The notes: a model not told the origin generated them from the sequence alone. A DNA stretch of 64,000 bases from Pseudomonas syringae (GCF_021605415.1 NZ_WKEQ01000015.1:1-64000); one strand, 5' to 3'; shown: positions 44,477 to 53,269, numbered from the stretch's first letter. Numbers and translations: made by a program.

Positions 44477-44692
44477 GTCCGCTCCCCGTGGCGCGCGCAG
44501 CGCCGTGAATGTATCGACCTCAACAGCAAAGCACAGACCGAAGGATGCGCCTGGGAATTTCTGGTGGGTCGGAAAAAGCCGCGCATCATACCAGCAGCGT
44601 GAGGGATTTGGCGGCTGATGGCGTCGATCGTCGTCGAAGTTTTGCCGAGCAAACAACTGAGCCATACTGCGCGCTGTTTTGAGGGGGATCGT

Positions 44693-45139
44693 ATGAGCAA
44701 GCGCTGGGTGAGAATGTTTGGGCTGGTGAGTCTGTTGATGGCGACAATGCCAGCAGCTTTGGCTGCTTCGGCGCCGCCGTTGACGCAATTGAAAGTCCTC
44801 AAGGTCGAGTCGCCGGTCTGCGGCTTTGAAAACATTGCGGCCGGCCAGGAACAGACCCGTTGCGATCACGGCGGGCCGAGCATCAAGGTCTACGTGCTGG
44901 AAGTCGGTTACGGCCGCAACGCCCATGTCGCGTTGGACGGTTTTGAAATAAGCGGTACGCGCACGCCGGTCTGCGCCTTCGACACCGGCAATCTGACCGA
45001 ATGTACGGTCGGAAGAAAAACCGTCGGCTACCTTTACGTTTTCGACCTGGCGGGCAAGCAAAGCGGCATCTTCACCTTCAGCAACACCTCGATCAACGCA
45101 CCCGGCAATACCATGTCGACGCAGCTTTACATCAAGTAA
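44693..45139 (+). CDS. Secreted protein, possibly DUF4879/YolA-like
   Basis: 148 aa. A signal peptide (...LLMATMPAALAA) precedes a compact Cys-containing domain beginning APPLTQLKVLKVESPVCGFE, with QEQTRCDHGGPSIKVYVLEVGYG. This CDHGGP segment and overall size resemble the YolA/DUF4879 secreted family, which I recall only by general appearance. Function unknown. ATG 44693 has GAGGGGGATC upstream. Divergent from the purine permease. Confidence 0.65.
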   Translation: MSKRWVRMFGLVSLLMATMPAALAASAPPLTQLKVLKVESPVCGFENIAAGQEQTRCDHGGPSIKVYVLEVGYGRNAHVALDGFEISGTRTPVCAFDTGNLTECTVGRKTVGYLYVFDLAGKQSGIFTFSNTSINAPGNTMSTQLYIK

Positions 45140-45206
45140 CGCCTGCAACTGAACGACTCAAGGCAAAGCTGACTACGCTTTAAGGAATATTCAGCGGATG
45201 GTGCCT

Positions 45207-45758
45207 ATGACCTTCAGAGCCCTGATCACCCTCGCCGAGGGCATTGATGACCTGCAAAGCGTGACCCTGATCGACGTCCTGCGCCGGGCCGGCGTCGAAG
45301 TGGTGGCCGCCAGCATCGAATGCCGGCGCATGCTCACCTGCGCTCGCGGCACGCGACTGACCGCCGACGGCATGTTGGTGGATGTGCTGGCGCAGACGTT
45401 CGATCTGATCGTCCTGCCTGGCGGCGCCGTCGGTGCGCAACATCTCGCGGCGCATCAGCCGCTGCAACAACTGCTCAGGGATCAGGCCGCCGCCGGCCGT
45501 CTGTTCGCCGCCATCGCCGAAGCCCCGGCCGTCGCCCTGCAAACGTTCGGCCTGTTGCGCCAGCGCCGCATGACGTGCTTGCCATCGGCCAGCCATCAAC
45601 TCAACGGTTGTAGTTTTGTTGACCAACCCGTCGTGGTCGACGGCAACTGCATCACCTCCCAAGGCTCCGGCGCAGCATTGGTTTTCGCGCTGACGCTGGT
45701 CGAGCAACTGTGCGGCAACGCGGTTCGAGCGAAAGTGGCGGGGGAGTTGTTGGCCTGA
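45207..45758 (+). CDS. DJ-1/PfpI-family protein lacking the nucleophile cysteine
   Basis: 183 aa of the DJ-1/YajL type. VLPGG (69-73) and the C-terminal SQGSGAALVFALTLVEQL match the fold. The nucleophile elbow, normally AICAAP, here reads AIAEAP with Ala104 in the cysteine position. The conserved acidic loop near the N-terminus (AEGIDDLQ) also differs. No other Cys takes its place, so glyoxalase/deglycase chemistry is unlikely; a binding role is possible. Start ATG 45207 is chosen by family alignment; ATG 45198 with AAGGAATA upstream is an alternative. Confidence 0.75.
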   Translation: MTFRALITLAEGIDDLQSVTLIDVLRRAGVEVVAASIECRRMLTCARGTRLTADGMLVDVLAQTFDLIVLPGGAVGAQHLAAHQPLQQLLRDQAAAGRLFAAIAEAPAVALQTFGLLRQRRMTCLPSASHQLNGCSFVDQPVVVDGNCITSQGSGAALVFALTLVEQLCGNAVRAKVAGELLA

Positions 45759-45764
45759 AATTCG

Positions 45765-47003
45765 TCAGACCTTCACCTCTTCCACTGGCACATGCATCCG
45801 ATCCCGATTGGCCAGGGTCGGGAACAGTTTGATCCAGACGCCAGTCACCACCAGTGTGCCGATGCCGCCCATCACCACCGCCGGTACGGTGCCGAACCAG
45901 TGGGCGGTGATGCCGGATTCGAATTCACCCAGTTGGTTGGATGCGCCGATGAACAGGCCGTTGACCGCGCTGACGCGGCCGCGCATTTCGTCAGGGGTTT
46001 CCAGTTGTACGAAGGAGGCGCGGATGACCATGCTGATCATGTCTGCCGCGCCGAGCACCACCAGCACCGCGAGGGAGAACCAGAACGAGGTCGACAGGCC
46101 GAAGGCGATGGTGGCGACGCCGAAGATGCCGACGGCGGTGAACATCACCCGGCCGACCTTGCGCTCTACGGCGAACCGCGCCAGATACAACGACATGGCC
46201 AGCGCGCCGACGGCCGGTGCCGAACGCAGCAGGCCCAGACCCCACGGCCCGGTCAGCAGGATGTCCTTGGCAAACACCGGCAACAGCGCCGTCGCGCCGC
46301 CCAGCAACACCGCAAACAGATCCAGCGAAATGGCGCCAAGGATGTCCTGGCGGCTGCGGATGAAGCGGATACCCGCCAGCAACGAATCCAGCGTCGCCTT
46401 GCCTTTGTTCAGCGGCGTCTGGCGTGCCGGCAAATTGAGCATCAGCGTGCAGGCGATTACGTAGAGCAACACCGTCGGGCCGTACACCCAAACGCTGCCG
46501 AACGCATAAAGCAGACCGCCAAGGGCCGGGGCAACGATCGTTGCCGATTGTTGTGCCGATTGCGCCGCAGCGACTGCACGCGGGAACAGCGCGCTGGGCA
46601 CGATGCCCGGCAGCAACGCCTGGGTGGTTGGCATCTCAAAGGAACGCGCTGCGCCCAGCAGGAAGGCGAGAACGAAGATCATCTCGCGGGTGATGTGATC
46701 GGTGGCGCTGCCGATGGCCAGCGACAGGGCGATCAAGGCTTGAAGCGACTGACAGATTGCCGCGACTTTGCGCCGGTCATAACGGTCGGCGACGTGACCG
46801 GTGTGCAGCATGAACAGCACGCGCGGGGCGAATTCCACCAGCCCGACCAGACCCAGATCGAGGACGTTGCCGGTCAGTTGGTACAGATTCCAGCCGATCG
46901 CCACAGTCAGCATCTGGAAGCCGCTGGCAGTGAAGATTCGCGCAAACCAGAACGCGAGGAAGGGACGGTGATGACGTAACAGCAGGGGCGTTTGGCTGGG
47001 CAT
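45765..47003 (-). CDS. MFS exporter, EntS-like (MFS_3)
   Basis: 412 aa with twelve hydrophobic helices. RPFLAFWFARIFTASGFQM begins TM1, GHVADRYDRRKVAAI is the loop 2-3 motif, and AAAQSAQQSATIVAPALGG is TM5, as in the EntS/MdfA-like siderophore or drug exporter branch. No iron box was recognised upstream. ATG 47003 starts directly before TM1; the longer frame adds a non-conserved extension. Substrate unknown. Convergent with the DJ-1 gene. Confidence 0.82.
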   Translation of the reverse strand: MPSQTPLLLRHHRPFLAFWFARIFTASGFQMLTVAIGWNLYQLTGNVLDLGLVGLVEFAPRVLFMLHTGHVADRYDRRKVAAICQSLQALIALSLAIGSATDHITREMIFVLAFLLGAARSFEMPTTQALLPGIVPSALFPRAVAAAQSAQQSATIVAPALGGLLYAFGSVWVYGPTVLLYVIACTLMLNLPARQTPLNKGKATLDSLLAGIRFIRSRQDILGAISLDLFAVLLGGATALLPVFAKDILLTGPWGLGLLRSAPAVGALAMSLYLARFAVERKVGRVMFTAVGIFGVATIAFGLSTSFWFSLAVLVVLGAADMISMVIRASFVQLETPDEMRGRVSAVNGLFIGASNQLGEFESGITAHWFGTVPAVVMGGIGTLVVTGVWIKLFPTLANRDRMHVPVEEVKV

Positions 47004-47398
47004 CTGAAGGCAGGTCTTGTACGAGGGGAATGGCGAGACTATCACCAGTCTGTAACCAGAAGTTGCTGGTATAACACATATACTTAGCAAGGCATCGATT
47101 TCCCTGGGATGCGACCCGACAGCCGATTCCAGAGCCGCGCGCGATCCATGAGGCAACTTGTCACGCGGCAAAAGACCACGCGGTTCATTGCCGAAAATGG
47201 GACTACTCTTTGAGTGTTGCTTGATCCAGATCAAGACCCATCAAGGAATTGATCCGGCGGCCATGAGGCCAGACTCCCCGCGTTGTAATGGTTGTAAAAA
47301 AAAGAACGAATTCAAATTCGCCGCACTCAATAAACGTGGGGGCAGTGGAGGCAAAGCCACAAGCCTTGCAGCCGGTATTACCTGACAGAGGAAGACTT
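47004..47398. other. 395-bp control region of cioAB
   Basis: Contains an ANR/FNR box (47221-47234) 165 bp from the cioA start. A 75-codon frame through here is basic and does not look like a protein. The CioA start is at 47399. Confidence 0.6.
47221..47234. promoter_or_regulatory. ANR/FNR box TTGATCCAGATCAA
   Basis: Perfect TTGAT-N4-ATCAA palindrome, the site of the oxygen-sensing regulators ANR/DNR. In P. aeruginosa, ANR acts on cioAB expression under low oxygen; the conserved position here suggests the same control. Confidence 0.8.
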
Positions 47399-48838
47399 AT
47401 GTTCGGTTTGGAGGCGCTTGATCTCGCCCGAATCCAGTTCGCGTTCACCATCTCGTTCCACATCCTGTTCCCGGCGATCACCATCGGCCTGGCCAGTTAC
47501 CTGGCAGTGCTCGAAGGTTTGTGGCTGAAAACCCATAACGATACCTACCGTGATCTTTACCACTTCTGGTCGAAGATATTTGCCGTCAACTTCGGTATGG
47601 GCGTAGTGTCCGGTCTGGTCATGGCGTATCAGTTCGGCACCAACTGGAGCCGTTTTTCGGACTTCGCCGGTGCCGTCACGGGCCCGTTGCTCACGTATGA
47701 AGTGCTCACGGCGTTCTTCCTCGAAGCCGGTTTCCTCGGCGTCATGCTCTTCGGCTGGAACAAGGTCGGACGTGGCCTGCACTTCTTCTCCACGGTGATG
47801 GTGGCCATCGGCACGCTGATCTCGACCTTCTGGATTCTCGCCTCCAATAGCTGGATGCAAACCCCACAGGGTTTCGAAATCGTCAATGGCCAGGTGATTC
47901 CAACCGACTGGCTGGCGATCATCTTCAACCCCTCATTTCCCTATCGCCTGATGCACATGGCGACGGCAGCCTTCGTGGCCACGGCGTTCTTCGTCGGCTC
48001 GTCGGCGGCGTGGCACTTGCTGCGCGGCAAAGACAATCCGGCGATCCGCACCATGCTCTCGATGGCGATGTGGATGGCGCTGATCGTCGCGCCGATCCAG
48101 GCGGTCATCGGTGACTTCCACGGGCTCAATACCCTTGAGCATCAGCCGGCGAAAATCGCCGCAATCGAAGGTCACTGGGAAAACAAGGGCGATGAAGCGA
48201 CGCCGTTGATTCTGTTCGGCTGGCCGGACATGAAAGAAGAGCGAACCAAATTTGCCGTGGAGATTCCCTATCTCGGAAGCCTGATCCTGACGCACTCGCT
48301 GGATAAGCAAGTGCCGGCGCTCAAGGAGTTCCCGCCTGAGGATCGGCCGAATTCGACCATCGTGTTCTGGTCATTCCGGGTGATGGTCGGCCTCGGTTTC
48401 CTGATGATTTTCACAGGGCTGTGGAGTCTTTGGCTGCGCAAGCGTGGCGGTTTGTATACCTCGCGGCCGTTCCTGTATCTGGCGCTGTGGATGGGGCCGT
48501 CCGGGTTAATCGCGATTCTCGCCGGTTGGTTCACCACTGAAATCGGCCGTCAGCCGTGGGTGGTTTACGGCCTGATGCGCACGGCGGATGCGTCCTCCAA
48601 TCACAGCTTCGCGCAGATGAGCATCACGCTGGTCATGTTCGTGGTGGTGTATTTCGCGCTGTTCGGCGCTGGGCTGGGCTACATGATGCGACTGGTGCGC
48701 AAAGGGCCGAAGATCAGCGAAGGCAAGCAGACGCCGGAAGGTGGCCCGGGCAAACCGCGTACACCGGCTCGTCCGCTGTCCGCGGCCGACGATTCCGCCG
48801 ATGCCGATCACGGCACCGCTCAGCAAAAGGAGATTTGA
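47399..48838 (+). CDS. cioA: Cyanide-insensitive quinol oxidase subunit I
   Basis: 479-aa cytochrome bd-type subunit I. The N-terminal heme ligand His21 sits in FTISFHILFP, a second His in RLMHMATAAF, and the quinol loop is short, as in the CIO subclass rather than E. coli CydA with its long Q-loop. Nine membrane helices. Terminal oxidase reducing oxygen to water with quinol, resistant to cyanide. ATG 47399 has GAGGAAGACTT upstream. The C-terminus is a charged tail (KPRTPARPLSAADDSADADH). Followed 3 bp later by cioB. Confidence 0.92.
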   Translation: MFGLEALDLARIQFAFTISFHILFPAITIGLASYLAVLEGLWLKTHNDTYRDLYHFWSKIFAVNFGMGVVSGLVMAYQFGTNWSRFSDFAGAVTGPLLTYEVLTAFFLEAGFLGVMLFGWNKVGRGLHFFSTVMVAIGTLISTFWILASNSWMQTPQGFEIVNGQVIPTDWLAIIFNPSFPYRLMHMATAAFVATAFFVGSSAAWHLLRGKDNPAIRTMLSMAMWMALIVAPIQAVIGDFHGLNTLEHQPAKIAAIEGHWENKGDEATPLILFGWPDMKEERTKFAVEIPYLGSLILTHSLDKQVPALKEFPPEDRPNSTIVFWSFRVMVGLGFLMIFTGLWSLWLRKRGGLYTSRPFLYLALWMGPSGLIAILAGWFTTEIGRQPWVVYGLMRTADASSNHSFAQMSITLVMFVVVYFALFGAGLGYMMRLVRKGPKISEGKQTPEGGPGKPRTPARPLSAADDSADADHGTAQQKEI

Positions 48839-48841
48839 GTC

Positions 48842-49849
48842 ATGGGTATTGATCTTCCGCTGATCTGGGCCGTGATCATCATCTTCGGCATCATGATGTA
48901 CGTGATCATGGACGGGTTCGATCTGGGGATCGGGATTCTCTTCCCGTTCATCCCCGGTAAAGTCGACCGTGACGTAATGATGAACACTGTTGCGCCCGTT
49001 TGGGACGGCAATGAAACCTGGCTGGTACTGGGCGGCGCGGCGTTGTTCGGTGCTTTCCCGCTGGCTTATTCGGTGGTGTTGTCGGCGCTGTACCTGCCGC
49101 TGATTTTCATGCTGATGGGCCTGATTTTTCGCGGTGTGGCGTTCGAGTTTCGTTTCAAGGCCACGGATGAAAAACGTCATCTGTGGGACAAGGCGTTTAT
49201 CGGCGGCTCGATTGCGGCAACTTTTTTCCAGGGCGTGGCGCTCGGGGCGTTCATCGACGGCTTGCCGGTGGTCAACCGGCAGTTTGCCGGCGGCTCACTG
49301 GACTGGCTGACACCGTTCACGATGTTCTGTGGTGTGGCGCTGGTGGTGGCTTACGCCTTGCTCGGCTGTACGTGGCTGATCATGAAGACCGAAGGCAAGC
49401 TGCAAGAACAGATGCATGATCTGGCGCGGCCACTGGCCTTTGTTGTGCTGGCGGTGATCGGCATCGTCAGCATCTGGACGCCGTTGAGCCATGCTGAAAT
49501 CGCCGCGCGCTGGTTCACGCTGCCGAACCTGTTCTGGTTCTTGCCCGTGCCGATTCTGGTGCTGGTGACGATGTATGGCTTGATCCGCGCGGTGGCCCGC
49601 AACGCTCACTACACGCCGTTCCTGCTGACGCTGGTGCTGATCTTCCTCGGCTACAGCGGTCTGGGCATCAGCTTGTGGCCGAACATCGTGCCGCCGTCGA
49701 TCTCGATCTGGGACGCCGCCGCGCCACCGCAAAGCCAGGGCTTCATGCTGGTGGGGACGCTGTTCATCATCCCGTTCATCCTGGGTTACACCTTCTGGAG
49801 CTACTACGTGTTCCGCGGCAAGGTGACTCACGAAGATGGCTACCACTAA
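48842..49849 (+). CDS. cioB: Cyanide-insensitive quinol oxidase subunit II
   Basis: 335-aa integral membrane subunit with eight to nine helices. Starts MGIDLPLIWAVIIIFGIMMYVIMDGFDLGIGILFPF with the CydB-type GFDLG motif, then APVWDGNETWLVLGGAALFGAFP. It pairs with cioA as the non-catalytic scaffold. Confidence 0.92.
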   Translation: MGIDLPLIWAVIIIFGIMMYVIMDGFDLGIGILFPFIPGKVDRDVMMNTVAPVWDGNETWLVLGGAALFGAFPLAYSVVLSALYLPLIFMLMGLIFRGVAFEFRFKATDEKRHLWDKAFIGGSIAATFFQGVALGAFIDGLPVVNRQFAGGSLDWLTPFTMFCGVALVVAYALLGCTWLIMKTEGKLQEQMHDLARPLAFVVLAVIGIVSIWTPLSHAEIAARWFTLPNLFWFLPVPILVLVTMYGLIRAVARNAHYTPFLLTLVLIFLGYSGLGISLWPNIVPPSISIWDAAAPPQSQGFMLVGTLFIIPFILGYTFWSYYVFRGKVTHEDGYH

Positions 49850-49855
49850 CCGAAC

Positions 49856-49910
49856 ATGTGGGAGCGAGACTGCTCGCGATGGCGTCTTCATCGGCGCCAT
49901 CGATAAACCG
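49856..49910. repeat. Half REP element and hairpin between cioB and DUF2474 gene
   Basis: ATGTGGGAGCGAGACTGCTC (REP left half, altered) followed by a separate 7-bp stem GATGGCG ... CGCCATC (49878-49901). It separates cioB from the small subunit gene by 73 bp and ends at its RBS. Confidence 0.6.
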
Positions 49911-49922
49911 AGGATCGAAGCA

Positions 49923-50090
49923 ATGAACAGCAAACCAACATTGGAAGAGATAAAAGACGCCGAAAAAAAACCGCTGCGGCAGCGGCTCGGCTGGTTGGCC
50001 CTGATCTGGATCGGCAGCGTCGGCGCACTCTTCATCGTCGCCAGCCTGATGCGCATGTTCATGAACGCGGCCGGCCTGACCACGCACTGA
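49923..50090 (+). CDS. DUF2474 small membrane subunit associated with CIO
   Basis: 55-aa protein with one membrane helix (LGWLALIWIGSVGALFIVASLM). The basic N-terminal half and this helix match the DUF2474 proteins found after cioAB, thought to act like CydX/CydY in stabilising bd oxidases. GAGG is 12 nt upstream of ATG 49923. Ends before a strong terminator (50132). Confidence 0.8.
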   Translation: MNSKPTLEEIKDAEKKPLRQRLGWLALIWIGSVGALFIVASLMRMFMNAAGLTTH

Positions 50091-50131
50091 ATCATCCCAC
50101 CCGTTGCCATCCCCAGATGGCACGGTTTCAA

Positions 50132-50155
50132 CCCTCCGAACGGAGGGTTTTTTTT
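50132..50155 (+). terminator. Rho-independent terminator of the cioAB operon
   Basis: CCCTCC-GAAC-GGAGGG stem followed by eight T. It terminates plus-strand transcription just before the convergent rlmG stop. Confidence 0.9.
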
Positions 50156-50162
50156 GCCTGTG

Positions 50163-51287
50163 CTATTTGCGCGCCTTGAGAATCACGAATTTCGGCGTGG
50201 CGGCCACTTGCTCGACGCCCCGGAACAAGCGGGCGAGTTTGCTGTGATAGCCCAGGTGACGGTTGCCGACGATGTACAGGGCACCGCCCACTACCAGCGC
50301 CTCGCGGGCCTGCTGAAACATGCGCCAGGCGAGGAAATCACCCACCACTTGTTGCTGATGGAAAGGCGGGTTGCACAGCACAATGTCCAGGGATTGCGGT
50401 TCCTGACCGGCCAGACCGTCGCCGGCACGCACCGTCACATCGCGTTCGCCCAATGCCGCATGCCAGTTTTCGGCGGCCGATTGCACGGCCATGAACGATT
50501 CGTCCACCAGCGTGTAATGCGCGTCCGGGTTTTGCAGGGCGCTGGCGATGGCCAGCACGCCGTTGCCGCAGCCCAGATCGGCGACCCGCGCAGTGCCCAG
50601 ATTTTTCGGCAAGTGTGGGAGGAACGCCCGAGTGCCGATGTCCAGGCCTTCACGGCAGAAAACGTTGGCGTGATTGAGCAGCTCGATGCCTGGCTCATCA
50701 AGGCGATAACGGGTCGGATAGGGCGAGACTGCCGGGGTTCTGGGTTCCGGCGTAGCGATCAGCAGGCGTGCTTTTTTCACTGCCAGCGAAGCCTGCACCG
50801 GGCCGATATACCGTTCGAGCAGATCACCGGCGGCGCGGGGTAAATGTTTGATCATCGCTGCCGCCACCACCTCGGCGCCGGGCGCCAATTGACCTTGCAG
50901 GCGGATGAGTTGTTCTTCCAGCAACGCGAGCGTTTTTGGTACACGGATCAGCACACGGTCGAAGGGGCCGGGCAACGGTTCGCTGGCCGGGATGCCCTGC
51001 ACCGCATCAAAGGCCTGGCCGTTGCGCACCAGGTTTTTTTCCAGACCCTGAAAACCCAAAAACGAATCCCCGCTGCTGCTCACCTGCACCTTGCCGGCCA
51101 GACTCACGGCCAGGGCGCCGAAACTGTCGTTGAGCACCAGTACCCGGGTAACCGCCGTCGGCTGTTGTTCGGCCAGATGATTGAGCAGGTATTCGTCGGC
51201 GGCATCGAAGGCCTGCAACGGTTCGTTCTGCTGTTCGGGCTGGCGAATCAGGTCGAGCTGGGCGAATGGTGTGTCGAGCAAAGGCAT
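50163..51287 (-). CDS. rlmG: 23S rRNA (guanine1835-N2)-methyltransferase
   Basis: 374-aa RsmC/RlmG-type enzyme with a degenerate N-terminal MTase-like domain (about 1-185) and a catalytic C-terminal domain. SAM motif VADLGCGNGVLAIASAL and the catalytic DIVLCNPPFHQ motif are present. Specificity for G1835 is inferred from length and neighbourhood, since RsmC shares the same fold. ATG 51287. Confidence 0.85.
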   Translation of the reverse strand: MPLLDTPFAQLDLIRQPEQQNEPLQAFDAADEYLLNHLAEQQPTAVTRVLVLNDSFGALAVSLAGKVQVSSSGDSFLGFQGLEKNLVRNGQAFDAVQGIPASEPLPGPFDRVLIRVPKTLALLEEQLIRLQGQLAPGAEVVAAAMIKHLPRAAGDLLERYIGPVQASLAVKKARLLIATPEPRTPAVSPYPTRYRLDEPGIELLNHANVFCREGLDIGTRAFLPHLPKNLGTARVADLGCGNGVLAIASALQNPDAHYTLVDESFMAVQSAAENWHAALGERDVTVRAGDGLAGQEPQSLDIVLCNPPFHQQQVVGDFLAWRMFQQAREALVVGGALYIVGNRHLGYHSKLARLFRGVEQVAATPKFVILKARK

Positions 51288-51461
51288 GGCGGTGGGGACT
51301 CAGGGTGATCAACGGATGTCCCGCGGCCCTGATGGTGTGCGGCGGAACCGTCCGAGTGTACTGCGGCGCAGAAGGGCTGCGTCGTCACTCAGGAAGGTCG
51401 CAAATGGTACGTTTTTTCGCTTGGAATACCCACAAGTTTTCTTGGGTGCGGGCAGGCCCGT

Positions 51462-52187
51462 CTAGATGATTCCGGCTCGCGTGGCCGCGATGACGGCCGA
51501 AATCTTGTTGCAGACATTGAGTTTCATAATCACGTTCTGGACGTGGTAATTCACCGTCCGTTCGCTGAGGCTGAGGATCCTGGCGATCTCATACGCAGTC
51601 TTGCCGCCCGCTGACAACTTCAATACTTCCAGCTCTCGCGACGACAGGCGTGGTGGGTGAGGATTCTGAGAACCCTGAGGAAGGTTGCGGGTAAACAGGT
51701 CGATCAAATGGCTGGTGACGTAAAACAGATAGCCAAAGTGTTCGTACAGCTCCAGCGGGCTGATTGAATGGTGCTTCCGGGCGAGGCTAAGAATGGCGCA
51801 TCGGCCGCTTTCATCATGAAAAGCTTGCGACCAGCCATGGCGTACCTCCTGCTGTTGCAGGGTTTGCCAAAGATCCGGCGCATGGCAGAACATTTTTTCG
51901 CTCCAGACAATCGGTAGCATCGAATGGTTACAGTGAGTTAATACGGGGTCGGTTTCGTTGTAGTGTTCATCTTCATATTTTTGATTCCACTCTTTCGAAA
52001 AGTTATTGATTTGCAGGAGTTTTGAATACCGATCGTGTTTGTTTGCCACTATTGTGATGGCACAGAAATTGAAACCGATATTCTCGGTGAGTTTGAGCAG
52101 TATCGGAAAAGCTGTTTCTATTCGGCTGGCAAGCGTCAGTTGCTTTAATTGCGATTCCTTCCATATTTCCATCTCGAAACACTCCAT
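51462..52187 (-). CDS. ppoR: LuxR-family AHL receptor without synthase (PpoR-like solo)
   Basis: 241 aa. An autoinducer-binding domain and a C-terminal HTH (LSSRELEVLKLSAGGKTAYEIARILSLSERTVNYHVQNVIMKL). Residues matching TraR Trp57, Tyr61, Asp70, Pro71 and Trp85 align without gaps, and Gly113 has a counterpart (RHGWSQ), so it should bind AHLs. No luxI gene lies in the window. The ppoR-fpr-mscL order matches P. putida (PP_4647 region), where PpoR responds to 3-oxo-C6-HSL. Starts at 52214, 52193 and 52172 are alternatives. Base composition is lower in GC than its neighbours. Confidence 0.78.
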   Translation of the reverse strand: MECFEMEIWKESQLKQLTLASRIETAFPILLKLTENIGFNFCAITIVANKHDRYSKLLQINNFSKEWNQKYEDEHYNETDPVLTHCNHSMLPIVWSEKMFCHAPDLWQTLQQQEVRHGWSQAFHDESGRCAILSLARKHHSISPLELYEHFGYLFYVTSHLIDLFTRNLPQGSQNPHPPRLSSRELEVLKLSAGGKTAYEIARILSLSERTVNYHVQNVIMKLNVCNKISAVIAATRAGII

Positions 52188-52492
52188 GAACATTGACTCT
52201 GGGGGTGCAGTCATTTTGGATCCAAAATGTACGGAAACGAGTGTAGGACATTTCCTGCAACAGCGTTTTGACTTTTTTGCTCTTAATAAAAGCCTTCGAG
52301 ACGACCAATCGTTATTAGTCATCTGGCAACTTTTATATGCAGCTCAACATATCAAAGGGCGGGTTCTTTCAGTTCTTTTACAAAAAACTTATACATGTCC
52401 GCACGATGTACAGTGAATACCATTACAAAACATCGGTGTTTAAGGCGATGACTTTGCGGGACACTGTTTCCAATCGTTGATTGGAGACACCC
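52188..52492. other. AT-rich divergent region between ppoR and fpr
   Basis: 305 bp, clearly AT-richer than the rest of the window. It holds an 18-bp perfect palindrome (52212-52229) and a 19-bp dyad (TACAT ... ATGTA, 52392-52410). No ORF supported. Confidence 0.6.
52212..52229. promoter_or_regulatory. 18-bp perfect palindrome, candidate LuxR-type site
   Basis: CATTTTGGATCCAAAATG reads identically on both strands. It has lux-box length and sits where PpoR would regulate itself, though it does not match the CTG-N10-CAG lux-box core. It also overlaps the alternative ATG at 52214. Confidence 0.35.
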
Positions 52493-53269
52493 ATGACCGC
52501 CAGCGCAGAGAAGTTCACCCGCCAGACCTTGCTCGAAGTGCAGCCTTTGACCCCAAGCCTGTTCACCTTGCGTACCACCCGTGATCCCGGCTTTCGCTTT
52601 CAGGCCGGACAATTTGCCCGGCTCGGCGTGACCAAGGCCGATGGCAGCACGGTTTGGCGGGCGTACTCCATGGTGTCGTCACCGTTCGACGAGTTTCTTG
52701 AATTCTTTTCCATCGTGGTGCCCGGCGGAGAGTTCACCAGCGAACTGAGTCGACTCGCGGTCGGCGACACGTTGATGATCGATCGTCAGGCGTTCGGTTA
52801 TCTGACCCTGAACCGTTTCGTTGATGGCCGTGACCTGTGGCTTTTATCCACTGGCACGGGCGTCGCGCCGTTCCTGTCGATCCTGCAGGATTTTGAGGTC
52901 TGGGAAAAATTCGAGCGCATTATTCTGGTGTACAGCGTGCGTGAGGCGGCGGAACTGGCGTATCAACAGCTGATTGCCGAACTGACGCAACGGGATTATC
53001 TGGCGGAATACGCCCATAAGCTGCAGTTCATTCCCACGGTCACCCGTGAACGGCACCCCGGCGCACTGGAAGGCCGCATCACCACGCTTATCGAAAACGG
53101 CGAGCTCGAGCGGGCTGCCGGCGTAGCGCTGACGGCGGAGCATTCCCGGGTCATGTTGTGCGGTAATCCGCAAATGATTGATGACACCCGAGCACTGCTC
53201 AAGCAACGCGGCATGAGCCTGAGCCTCACACGCAGGCCCGGTCAGGTGGCGGTGGAAAATTACTGGTAA
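52493..53269 (+). CDS. fpr: Ferredoxin-NADP+ reductase
   Basis: 258-aa FAD enzyme. RAYSMVSSP binds FAD, LLSTGTGVAPFLSIL binds NADP, MLCGNPQMIDDTRALL follows, and the C-terminus VENYW has the stacking Trp of the bacterial class. Supplies reduced ferredoxin or flavodoxin in oxidative-stress and Fe-S repair contexts. ATG 52493 has TTGGAG upstream. Adjacent to mscL as in P. aeruginosa PA4615/PA4614. Confidence 0.92.
   Translation: MTASAEKFTRQTLLEVQPLTPSLFTLRTTRDPGFRFQAGQFARLGVTKADGSTVWRAYSMVSSPFDEFLEFFSIVVPGGEFTSELSRLAVGDTLMIDRQAFGYLTLNRFVDGRDLWLLSTGTGVAPFLSILQDFEVWEKFERIILVYSVREAAELAYQQLIAELTQRDYLAEYAHKLQFIPTVTRERHPGALEGRITTLIENGELERAAGVALTAEHSRVMLCGNPQMIDDTRALLKQRGMSLSLTRRPGQVAVENYW

Noticed and set aside
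44477..44692. Purine riboswitch before the AzgA-like permease
   Set aside because: I could not find the P1/P2/P3 core pattern in this leader.
45792..46979. 395-codon antisense frame over the EntS-like exporter
   Set aside because: Charged, low-complexity translation typical of shadow frames.
47158..47385. 75-codon frame upstream of cioA
   Set aside because: Spans the ANR box, basic composition, no RBS; best explained as leader DNA.
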